A DNA stretch of 5,190 bases from positions 1 through 5,190 of the forward strand of contig CAYFUT010000108.1 of NCBI GenBank assembly GCA_964346395.1, in the 5' to 3' direction. Below, piece by piece: positions 1 through 5,190 of this stretch (the first letter of the stretch is position 1; the number at the start of each line of letters is the position of its first letter). Both the position numbers and the translations under genes were made by a program. The notes under the pieces were generated by a model. That model saw only the letters and a program-made list of their open reading frames with translations. It had not been told where the DNA came from and did no database searches. Origin of the DNA: CAYFUT01 sp964346395 (GTDB taxonomy: Bacteria > Bacillota > Halanaerobiia > Halobacteroidales > Halobacteroidaceae).

Positions 1-1
1 A

Positions 2-70
2 GTGCGGGTTGAAGAGTACTTTACGTTTGAACGGATGATTGAGCGGATAGAACATCTAATTAATACTTAA
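2..70 (+). CDS. C-terminal end of a probable GT4-family glycosyltransferase (5' partial)
   Basis: The frame beginning at base 2 is open from the window edge to a TAA stop at 68-70 and gives 22 residues, VRVEEYFTFERMIERIEHLI plus NT. The pattern of a Phe-Thr/Ser-aromatic-Glu stretch followed by a Met-Ile/Val-x-x-Ile helix and then the stop is typical of the last helix of GT-B fold, GT4-type glycosyltransferases, which would suit the neighbouring glycan genes. The rest of the gene lies outside the window, so no catalytic motif can be seen. The family call rests only on this short tail and is tentative; that the frame is coding is likelier than the family. It is separated from the next gene by 92 bp that contain a palindrome and a promoter, so it may end a separate transcription unit. 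Confidence 0.55.
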   Translation: MRVEEYFTFERMIERIEHLINT

Positions 71-90
71 CAATGTGTAATTGATAATTA

Positions 91-116
91 AAAAATAAAG
101 TTATAACTTTATTTTT
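91..116. repeat. Perfect 26-bp AT-rich palindrome, possible terminator or operator
   Basis: Bases 91-116 equal their own reverse complement. As RNA this would fold as an 11-bp stem around a TATA loop, with an A-run on the 5' arm and a TATTTTT run on the 3' arm. It begins 20 bases after the stop of the upstream gene, so a weak, possibly bidirectional terminator is one reading. Only one G-C pair is present in the stem, which makes this a poor intrinsic terminator. Its 3' half covers the -35 position of the promoter at 122-130, so it could also be a dimeric-protein operator. The sequence shows the symmetry; either role is inference. Confidence 0.5.
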
Positions 117-130
117 AGAGTTGATATAAT
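101..130 (+). promoter_or_regulatory. Extended -10 promoter for the glycan/sulfotransferase gene run
   Basis: A consensus TATAAT lies at 125-130 and is preceded by TG at 122-123 with one spacer base, giving the TGnTATAAT form of an extended -10 element used by the vegetative sigma factor. The -35 region at 101-106 (TTATAA, 18-bp spacer) matches TTGACA poorly, as is common for extended -10 promoters. Transcription would start near 137, leaving a leader of roughly 25 bases before the GTG at 163, enough for the AAGGAG at 147-152. AT-rich gaps produce TATAAT by chance, so this is a good but unproven candidate. Confidence 0.5.
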
Positions 131-162
131 TATTAAAATAATAATTAAGGAGTGGGAGCCAA

Positions 163-1368
163 GTGTTTATTGAACGAGAAGCGGAGTCTACGGTATTTAA
201 TTTTTTAGATATAGGAATAATAGTAGGGAGTTTTATTTTTGCTTTATCTACTTTAACTTCTAAGGGCGGCTCCAGTGTTGGGCTGGGAATTGTAGGTTTG
301 TTTTGGCTGATTCGGATTTTAATCACGAAGAATTATCAATTTACTACTACTAAATTAGATAAATTTATTTTGTTTTTTATGGGGGCTATTTTTCTATCTC
401 AGCTTGACCTTGAGCAGGGGTTTGGAAAGCAATTTTGGGAAGAAATTGAAACTTATATTATTTCTATTTTGCTTTATTATGGAGTAGTTAATACTATTGA
501 TAGTTTAAATATGGTTAAAAAATTGAGTTATACTGCCTTGTTTTCGATGGTAGTTTCTGTCGGGTATGGGTTTTATCAGAAATTTGAGTTAGGAGCTAGG
601 CGAGTAGAAGGTTTTTCTTTTCCTCTAAGCTACGGTTGTTTACTAGCTATGTTTTTAATGTTTGGGTTGGCTTATCTTTTCTGGGGCAAGATTAATTGGC
701 AGCAGCGGACAGGAATGGCTGTTTTAACCGGGTTGATGGGAGCTAACTTATTGTTTACTAATTCCCGGGGAGCCTGGCTGGGGTTTATGGGAGGAATTTT
801 TAGTTTAGTTTGGCTGAAAGATAAACGGTTTATAATTATTTTGTTGGTGGGTTTGTTAGTTTTACCGTTTTTACTGCCCCCGCAGTATATTACAGAATTT
901 AAAAGTAGTTTTGATGTTAAAAACAACAGGTCTAACTTAGGGCGGTTGGCTTTATGGAAGGGTTCCTGGCTGATGTTTAAAGACCATCCGATTAATGGAA
1001 TTGGCTACGGTTATTTTACTCCGACTTATAAGGAGCAGTACCGCCAGCCGAATACAACGAATGCTGCTCATGCTCATAATAATTTTCTTCACTTTTTAGC
1101 TACTACGGGGAGTATTGGCTTTATAGCTTTTTGTAGTTTGGTACTAGTGATATTAAAGATTTTATATGAAGGTTATCAACAAATTGAGGATAACAAGTGG
1201 AGTTTGTTTGTAGTGGGTAGTTTAGCGGCGATGATTGTCTTTCATATTCAAGGGGTGACTGAATTCAATTTTCATGATGCCGAAACCCTGCGTTTTTTCT
1301 GGTTTTTATTAGCCCTTAATATAATTGTAATTAAGCAGTTGACAGGGAGTGATGTAGTTGAAAATTAG
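163..1368 (+). CDS. O-antigen ligase/polymerase family membrane protein (Wzy/WaaL type)
   Basis: A 401-residue polytopic inner-membrane protein of the O-antigen ligase/polymerase superfamily (Wzy_C type). Members polymerise lipid-linked repeat units or transfer a finished glycan to lipid A or another acceptor on the outer face of the membrane. About 11-12 hydrophobic segments are visible (roughly residues 12-30, 39-54, 67-80, 96-110, 122-138, 152-175, 184-198, 203-218, 222-240, 312-333, 346-362, 376-391), with the usual large external loop at about 241-311. Family marks are TNSRGAWLG at 199-207 (Arg202), GRLALWKGSW at 260-269 (Arg261), DHPINGIGYG at 274-283, and an H-N-x9-G motif from His305 to Gly316. 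The GTG start has AAGGAG at 147-152 ten bases upstream, and an in-frame stop at 142-144 excludes longer forms. The last 11 bases overlap the next gene. It is visibly more AT-rich than the following genes. Polymerase versus ligase cannot be decided from sequence. Confidence 0.88.
   Translation: MFIEREAESTVFNFLDIGIIVGSFIFALSTLTSKGGSSVGLGIVGLFWLIRILITKNYQFTTTKLDKFILFFMGAIFLSQLDLEQGFGKQFWEEIETYIISILLYYGVVNTIDSLNMVKKLSYTALFSMVVSVGYGFYQKFELGARRVEGFSFPLSYGCLLAMFLMFGLAYLFWGKINWQQRTGMAVLTGLMGANLLFTNSRGAWLGFMGGIFSLVWLKDKRFIIILLVGLLVLPFLLPPQYITEFKSSFDVKNNRSNLGRLALWKGSWLMFKDHPINGIGYGYFTPTYKEQYRQPNTTNAAHAHNNFLHFLATTGSIGFIAFCSLVLVILKILYEGYQQIEDNKWSLFVVGSLAAMIVFHIQGVTEFNFHDAETLRFFWFLLALNIIVIKQLTGSDVVEN
1344..1349 (+). 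promoter_or_regulatory. Ribosome binding site deciding the TTG start at 1358
   Basis: AGGGAG lies inside the end of the O-antigen ligase gene, eight bases before TTG 1358-1360. The codon just upstream in that frame is TAG (1355-1357), so TTG is the first possible start. The in-frame ATG at 1379 has no comparable site and would remove the conserved KISGFSM N-terminus. Confidence 0.7.
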
Positions 1369-2284
1369 TGGATTTTCCATGGTGCGGAATGCAACTAAGT
1401 TATACTATCCGATTAAAGAAGCAATTGAATCAATTTTACCGATTTGTGATGAGTTTATAGTAGCTGTCGGAGAGGGAGATGAAGATGACCGAACGCGGGA
1501 GCGGATTGAAAGTATTGATAGTGATAAAGTTAAAATAATTGATACCGTCTGGAAGGAAGAACACTTTGCAGGCGGCGAGGTAAATGCTATTCAGACCAAT
1601 ATCGCGCTGGACGAATGCAGCGGCGACTGGTGTTTTTATCTGCAAGCTGACGAAGTAGTGCACGAAAAGTATCTACAGGTGATTGAAGATAGGTGCCGAG
1701 AGTTTCAGGATGATGAGGAGGTGGAAGGACTAGTCTTTGATTATCGCCATTTCTGGGGCGATTATGACCACTATCAGATTAGCCACGGCTGGTATAAGCG
1801 GGAAGTGCGAGTGATTAAGAATAATTTAGGTATTGAATCGCATAATAGTGCCCAGGGCTTTCGCAAGAACGGGTGTCCGGTGCGGGCAGCCCACGCCAAT
1901 GCAGAAATCTTCCATTACGGGTGGGTCAGACCGCCGCATTTAATGCAGAGTAAAAAGAAGGCCCTTGATTCAGTTCACTGGGGTAAAGAGGAAGCAGAAG
2001 AGTACTATAAAACCGCCCCGGATGAATTTGACTACGGGCCGTTAGATCAACTGGCTGTTTATAAGGGCACGCATCCGGAAGTGATGCAAGACTGGATTGC
2101 CGAGATGGATTGGGAAGATAAGCTGCAGTATGAAGGAGATCCTGACCCCCGCCGCGAACTGCATAAGCACGAACAACTGAAGAATAAAATGTTAACTGCT
2201 ATTGAGCGGAAATTAGAGCGGAAATTCGGTGGCAAAGTTTATTTGAGCAGCCATCGGAATTATAAATTGTTAGGGGAAAAGTGA
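1358..2284 (+). CDS. GT2-like (GT-A fold) glycosyltransferase
   Basis: A 308-residue soluble protein resembling family 2 glycosyltransferases, which move a sugar from a nucleotide sugar to an acceptor in the cytoplasm. The N-terminus KISGFSMVRNATKLYYPIKE (2-21) followed by the strand CDEFIVAVGEGDEDD (30-44) matches the opening of GT2-like domains that start with a 'MVRNE' type motif. GDWCFYLQADEVV at 89-101 places Ala-Asp-Glu (97-99) where the metal-binding DXD normally sits. HYGWVRPP at 186-193, followed by a Lys-rich helix, is a recurrent signature of this subgroup. The remaining 100 or so residues are highly charged; by hand count the protein has about 60 acidic and 42 basic residues. No signal peptide or membrane helix is seen. 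The gene starts with TTG 11 bases inside the preceding gene, so translation is probably coupled. Donor and acceptor are unknown. Confidence 0.8.
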   Translation: MKISGFSMVRNATKLYYPIKEAIESILPICDEFIVAVGEGDEDDRTRERIESIDSDKVKIIDTVWKEEHFAGGEVNAIQTNIALDECSGDWCFYLQADEVVHEKYLQVIEDRCREFQDDEEVEGLVFDYRHFWGDYDHYQISHGWYKREVRVIKNNLGIESHNSAQGFRKNGCPVRAAHANAEIFHYGWVRPPHLMQSKKKALDSVHWGKEEAEEYYKTAPDEFDYGPLDQLAVYKGTHPEVMQDWIAEMDWEDKLQYEGDPDPRRELHKHEQLKNKMLTAIERKLERKFGGKVYLSSHRNYKLLGEK

Positions 2285-2332
2285 TCAAATAATAAAGATA
2301 TTTAAATTAGTAGTAAGTGAAGGAGGCAAAGG

Positions 2333-3346
2333 ATGAAAATTGTATTGGTAGCGCCCCCGTCGATTCCGGTACCCCCGGAAAAATACGGCGGTACGCAGCG
2401 CGATGTTTATTGGTTAGCTACTGCTTTGGCAGATGACGGGCATGAAGTAACGGTATTGGCCAAAGAGGGAAGTTACATAAATGAGCAGGTGGAAGTGATT
2501 CCCATTCCCGAAGGAATTGAAGATCGAGAGTATCTAGATTATCTGCCGCCAGATTTTGATATAGTTAATTTTCACGTCAAGATAGATTTTGAACCGGATT
2601 TTCCGTATTTGCACTCACTGCATGGAAATGCAAAACCGGAAGAATATCTACCGCCGAATACTTCGTTTATCAGCCGCAGTCATGCTGAGCACCACGGCGG
2701 GCGGTATTATGTCTATAATGGATTGGATTTAGCGGACTATGAATTTTCTCCTACGGCTGAGGATTATTTCGCCTTTCTGGGGAAGATATCTGTCCGCCAT
2801 AAAAATGTCAAGTACGCAGTAGAACTAGCTAAAGAAATGGATATTAAGCTTAAAATCGGCGGGGGATGGCGCCCCTCCCTGCGGGGAAACATTGAATATT
2901 TAGGCTTTGTCGGCGGAGAAGAAAAAATAGATTTCCTCCAGAAAGCCCGCGGTCTAATCTTTCCTACCGCCTGGGCGGAGCCGATGGGGTTAGTAGTAAT
3001 CGAAGCTTTAGCCTGCGGAACGCCGGTGATTGTCTCCGATCGGGGCGCCATGCCGGAGTTAGTTCCCGACAATGTTGGTTTTGTCTGTCGGACGGAAGCT
3101 GATTATAGAGAGGCTATCCGAAATATTGGTCAGATTGACCGCCGGGAGTGTCGGCAGTATGTGAAAGAAAACTTGACTAAGGAGAACATGGCTGATGGGT
3201 ATCTGCAATTATATCGGAAAATACTGGCGGATCCGGAATCTCAGCTGCATGAAGAGGTAGATCTTAACGAAACGAAAAATGCAGGTAATCTGGTGGAGTT
3301 AGAGAGAGATAGTCTATTGGATAAGATAAAAAGAATGTTTACATGA
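2333..3346 (+). CDS. GT4-family (GT-B fold) glycosyltransferase
   Basis: A 337-residue retaining glycosyltransferase of the GT4 group, expected to act in the cytoplasm with a nucleotide-sugar donor. The N-terminal Rossmann half begins MKIVLVAPPS and carries the glycine loop KYGGTQRDV (17-25). FISRSHAEHHG (112-122) and VYNGLDLADY (127-136) lead into the C-terminal half, which starts FLGKISVRHKN (148-158). The donor site shows the GT4 EX7E motif, Glu216 to Glu224, in AEPMGLVVIEALACGTPVI, then SDRGAMPELV (235-244). The usual Arg after FLG is Lys151, and the usual Gly-Lys after the next strand is Gly-Gly (177-178); I believe this belongs to a subfamily pattern rather than damage. The last 35 or so residues are a charged tail beyond the catalytic fold. 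ATG 2333 has AGGAGG (2321-2326) six bases upstream. A 48-bp gap separates it from the preceding gene with no clear terminator, so cotranscription is likely. Confidence 0.88.
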   Translation: MKIVLVAPPSIPVPPEKYGGTQRDVYWLATALADDGHEVTVLAKEGSYINEQVEVIPIPEGIEDREYLDYLPPDFDIVNFHVKIDFEPDFPYLHSLHGNAKPEEYLPPNTSFISRSHAEHHGGRYYVYNGLDLADYEFSPTAEDYFAFLGKISVRHKNVKYAVELAKEMDIKLKIGGGWRPSLRGNIEYLGFVGGEEKIDFLQKARGLIFPTAWAEPMGLVVIEALACGTPVIVSDRGAMPELVPDNVGFVCRTEADYREAIRNIGQIDRRECRQYVKENLTKENMADGYLQLYRKILADPESQLHEEVDLNETKNAGNLVELERDSLLDKIKRMFT

Positions 3347-3356
3347 TCTGCAACTG

Positions 3357-3362
3357 AGGAGG
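3357..3362 (+). promoter_or_regulatory. Ribosome binding site deciding the TTG start at 3371
   Basis: AGGAGG occupies 3357-3362. Its last base is the first base of the in-frame GTG at 3362-3364, so it cannot serve that codon. It is eight bases before TTG 3371-3373, an ideal spacing, so the sulfotransferase start should be TTG at 3371. Confidence 0.75.
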
Positions 3363-3370
3363 TGGGGAAG

Positions 3371-4177
3371 TTGGCCCTTAATCCATTTAAAAGGCTGGTC
3401 AATCCAGTGATAAATTATCTAGGAGCCAAAAAAGAAGAAAAAGTTTTTAGTCAGCCACCGATTTTAATTGGGGGCTGTGGGCGTTCAGGGACTACTTTGT
3501 TGCTCTCTATTTTGGGGGCTCACCCGCATATATTTGCGCTGGAAAAAGAGGCAACTACTTTTGCGAACTGGAAAGAAGTTAACACAGGCGCGGAACCGCT
3601 TGAATATCAGCCAGAAAGATTAGATAGGTTTTACCGCCAGCTGCTGTTCAGTAGGATTAATGATTCAGTTACCCGGTGGTGTGAAAAGACGCCCCGCAAT
3701 GTATTGTACTTTGATAAAATTCTCGACTATTTTGCTGGACAGGTGAAATTAATACATATTATTCGCGACGGTCGGGATGTAATGCTCTCGCAGCATCCTA
3801 CAGAACCTGATAAATATTGGGTATCTCCAGAAAGATGGGTGCGGGATGTAAAAACAGGATTTGAGTTTAGGGAACATCCCCAGGTGCTGACTGTAAAGTA
3901 TGAAGATTTGGTTTTAGCTTATCAACAGACGGTAACTGAAATGTGTGAATTTATTGGTGAAGAGTATACGGTAGAATTACAGGAATGGTCGCAAAATACG
4001 AACGTGCAGGACAGTAAAGCCTGGTCGGCAGGAGTCAAGAGGTTACATACTCAGTCAGTAGGTAAGTGGAAGCGAGCTGAAAATGAAGCCCGGGTAAAGG
4101 AAGTTATGGAGCACCCGGAAGTAGTGGACTTATTAGCAGAACTGGATTATTTGGAAGAGGAGGAGCAAAGAGAATGA
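3371..4177 (+). CDS. PAPS-dependent sulfotransferase, TPST-like (Sulfotransfer_3 type)
   Basis: A 268-residue soluble sulfotransferase, expected to move sulfate from PAPS to a hydroxyl group, here most likely on a sugar. Numbering is from TTG 3371. The 5'-phosphosulfate loop is GGCGRSGTT (34-42). The following helix and AHPHIFALEKE resemble tyrosylprotein sulfotransferases, placing Glu58 where those enzymes have their catalytic Glu; WCEKTP (103-108) offers Lys106. The 3'-phosphate site is HIIRDGRDVMLS (129-140), with Arg132 and Ser140 eight residues apart as the family requires. VKYEDL (175-180) and VGKWKR (230-235) are further family marks. No signal peptide or membrane helix is present, so it should act in the cytoplasm. 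A GTG at 3362 gives a form three residues longer but overlaps its own ribosome binding site. It follows the GT4 gene by 24 bases and overlaps the next gene by four (ATGA). Its Glu-rich C-terminus encodes the next gene's ribosome binding site. Acceptor unknown. Confidence 0.87.
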   Translation: MALNPFKRLVNPVINYLGAKKEEKVFSQPPILIGGCGRSGTTLLLSILGAHPHIFALEKEATTFANWKEVNTGAEPLEYQPERLDRFYRQLLFSRINDSVTRWCEKTPRNVLYFDKILDYFAGQVKLIHIIRDGRDVMLSQHPTEPDKYWVSPERWVRDVKTGFEFREHPQVLTVKYEDLVLAYQQTVTEMCEFIGEEYTVELQEWSQNTNVQDSKAWSAGVKRLHTQSVGKWKRAENEARVKEVMEHPEVVDLLAELDYLEEEEQRE

Positions 4178-5052
4178 GGGATAGACTAGCGGAAAAGTGG
4201 GCTGAATTCAAGCGGAAAGCCCCCTACGAACTGGATAGAACCTGGATGAAATTGGGTTTTTTGGGGCCGCAGGACTGGGGGCCGATAGATAAGTATTTTA
4301 TTGTCTCTACCGGCCGCACAGGAACGAGATTCTTTTCTAAATTCCTTCGGCCGTTAGGAGTTTATGCCCTTCATGAGCCGCGGCCGACTTTTTTACAGTT
4401 AGCTATTGATTATGCTCGGGGGTTAGTAAGTCGAGAAGAAGCAGCCCAGAAGATAAGGCGGAACCGCCGGGCTCACTGTCGAGATGTGAAGCGAAAGAAC
4501 TTAGATGTTTACGCGGAATCAAATAACAGATATTTTTCTTTACTGGCACCATTAACTGATGTGTTTACTGATGCTAAGGTGATTCATATTGTTCGGGACG
4601 GTAGAGATTACGTACGTTCCGGCATGAGCCGCGTCTGGTATACAGCTGAAGATGATGATCCGCGGCTAAAGGCCAGCTATTTCCCTCAAGATCACTATTA
4701 CAAACAGTGGCTGGAGATGAGCCGGTTTGCAAAGATCTGCTGGCGGTGGCAGAAAAAAGACGGTTTTATCTGGAACTGGGTGCAAGAAGCAGACAGGGCA
4801 ATAACAGTTGAGTTTGAAGATATATTTAAAGCTGATGACCACCGCGGAGTCTATCGAATTGCGGATTATATTTGCTTACCGGAAAAAGAAACAGAGCAGA
4901 TGGTGGAGCAGATGATGAACCGTAAGGTTAATTCCACGAACAATTATGCAATTCCCCACTGGAGGGAATGGAGTCAAGAACGGAAGGATAAATTTACTGA
5001 GATTGCGGGGAAACATATGAAAAATTATTATGGAAATACATATTTTAAATAA
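4174..5052 (+). CDS. Second, divergent PAPS-dependent sulfotransferase
   Basis: A 292-residue soluble sulfotransferase-fold protein. The 5'-phosphosulfate loop is STGRTGTRFF (45-54), and the 3'-phosphate site is VIHIVRDGRDYVRSG (136-150) with Arg141 and Ser149 eight residues apart. YALHEPRP (64-71) follows the first helix; His67 or Glu68 is the best candidate for the catalytic base. AESNNRYFSLLAPL (114-127) and VEFEDIF (212-218) match the core strands, and the C-terminus from WREWSQERKDKF (263-274) is a helix common in glycan sulfotransferases. The N-terminal 36 residues are a charged, Trp-containing extension before the core. Residues 155-180 form an acidic and aromatic insertion after the 3' site. 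It shares little beyond the PAPS motifs with the preceding sulfotransferase, so it is not a recent tandem copy. ATG 4174 overlaps the previous stop (ATGA), with AGGAGG at 4158-4163, so translation is coupled. Sulfate acceptor unknown; a surface glycan is inferred from context. Confidence 0.85.
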   Translation: MRDRLAEKWAEFKRKAPYELDRTWMKLGFLGPQDWGPIDKYFIVSTGRTGTRFFSKFLRPLGVYALHEPRPTFLQLAIDYARGLVSREEAAQKIRRNRRAHCRDVKRKNLDVYAESNNRYFSLLAPLTDVFTDAKVIHIVRDGRDYVRSGMSRVWYTAEDDDPRLKASYFPQDHYYKQWLEMSRFAKICWRWQKKDGFIWNWVQEADRAITVEFEDIFKADDHRGVYRIADYICLPEKETEQMVEQMMNRKVNSTNNYAIPHWREWSQERKDKFTEIAGKHMKNYYGNTYFK

Positions 5053-5133
5053 TTTAGGATAATTTGCTGACTGAAATTAGCTTTCTAAACCAGGAAGTTT
5101 AATTCTAATGACGAACTATTAAAGCAGAGCTAG

Positions 5134-5139
5134 TATAAT
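5134..5139 (+). promoter_or_regulatory. Isolated TATAAT, possible -10 of a downstream gene
   Basis: A consensus TATAAT stands at 5134-5139. The best upstream match to TTGACA is ATGACG at 5108-5113, with a 20-bp spacer that is too long for a good promoter. No TG extension is present. A transcript from here would begin inside the hairpin at 5143-5159. Any gene it serves would lie outside the window, so this is weak. Confidence 0.2.
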
Positions 5140-5142
5140 ATT

Positions 5143-5167
5143 TTGTAATGCAGATTACAGTTTTTTT
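5143..5167 (+). terminator. Weak Rho-independent terminator candidate after the gene run
   Basis: TGTAAT (5144-5149) pairs with ATTACA (5154-5159) around a GCAG loop, a U-G pair can extend the base of the stem, and seven T residues follow at 5161-5167. It lies 90 bases after the last stop. The T-run and loop favour a terminator, but the stem is short and has only one G-C pair. The mirror strand has no matching T-run, so it would act on the + strand only. Confidence 0.45.
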
Positions 5168-5190
5168 GATTAAATTAATGTAAAATTAAC

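Noticed and set aside
60..88. Alternative promoter with TTAATA (60-65), 17-bp spacer and GATAAT (83-88)
   Set aside because: Both boxes are imperfect, the -35 overlaps the end of the upstream gene, and the start would fall inside the palindrome. The extended -10 at 122-130 is a better match.
60..326. 88-codon open frame on the minus strand over the promoter region and the start of the O-antigen ligase gene
   Set aside because: It is antisense to a well-supported membrane-protein gene, is low in complexity, has no family motif, and crosses the palindrome and promoter. The same applies to the minus-strand frames at 672-926, 1436-1663 and 2764-3072.
2204..2226. Tandem repeat of GAGCGGAAATT (2204-2214 and 2216-2226)
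   Set aside because: It encodes ERKLERKF, a charged heptad-like helix, and two 11-base copies with one base between them are not evidence of a mobile or regulatory repeat.
2333..3346. Loss of the usual Arg (Lys151) and Lys (Gly178) of the GT4 donor site, suggesting an inactive enzyme
   Set aside because: The surrounding pattern (SRSHAEHHG, YNGLD, RHKN, IGGGWRP, EX7E) is what I recall for an intact GT4 subfamily that shares these substitutions, and the EX7E glutamates are present.
3371..5052. Tandem duplication as the origin of the two sulfotransferase genes
   Set aside because: Outside the PAPS-binding motifs the proteins do not align by eye, their lengths and insertions differ, and no nucleotide similarity is visible.
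5086..5101. Inverted repeat TAAAC/GTTTA with a six-base loop after the last gene
   Set aside because: The stem has five pairs, only one of them G-C, and no T-run follows, so it is unlikely to be a terminator.

Overview
The window looks like part of a cell-surface or exopolysaccharide biosynthesis locus from a low-to-moderate GC bacterium. Strong AGGAGG-type ribosome binding sites, frequent GTG and TTG starts, AT-rich intergenic DNA and very short gene spacing fit a Firmicutes-like genome. An anaerobic, possibly halophilic lineage such as Halanaerobiales is one guess, but taxonomy cannot be settled from this sequence alone. All genes are on the + strand.

Layout. Positions 2-70 hold the last 22 codons of an upstream gene, probably a GT4-type glycosyltransferase. 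A 92-bp AT-only-looking gap follows, with a perfect 26-bp palindrome (91-116) and an extended -10 promoter (122-130). Then comes a run of five genes: a polytopic Wzy/WaaL-type O-antigen ligase/polymerase (163-1368), a GT2-like glycosyltransferase (TTG start, 1358-2284), a GT4 glycosyltransferase (2333-3346), a TPST-like sulfotransferase (best start TTG at 3371, ends 4177), and a second, divergent sulfotransferase (4174-5052). The last 138 bp are non-coding and contain a weak hairpin followed by seven T residues, a candidate terminator for the run.

How the genes may work together. Two cytoplasmic glycosyltransferases would add sugars to a growing glycan, two PAPS-type sulfotransferases would place sulfate on it (or on a lipid- or nucleotide-linked precursor), and the membrane protein would polymerise the repeat or transfer it to an acceptor outside the cytoplasmic membrane. 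The simplest reading is a sulfated surface polysaccharide. This is inferred from families and gene order; no substrate can be read from the sequence. No flippase, priming transferase, PAPS-synthesis gene, RNA gene, CRISPR array or mobile element is visible in the window.
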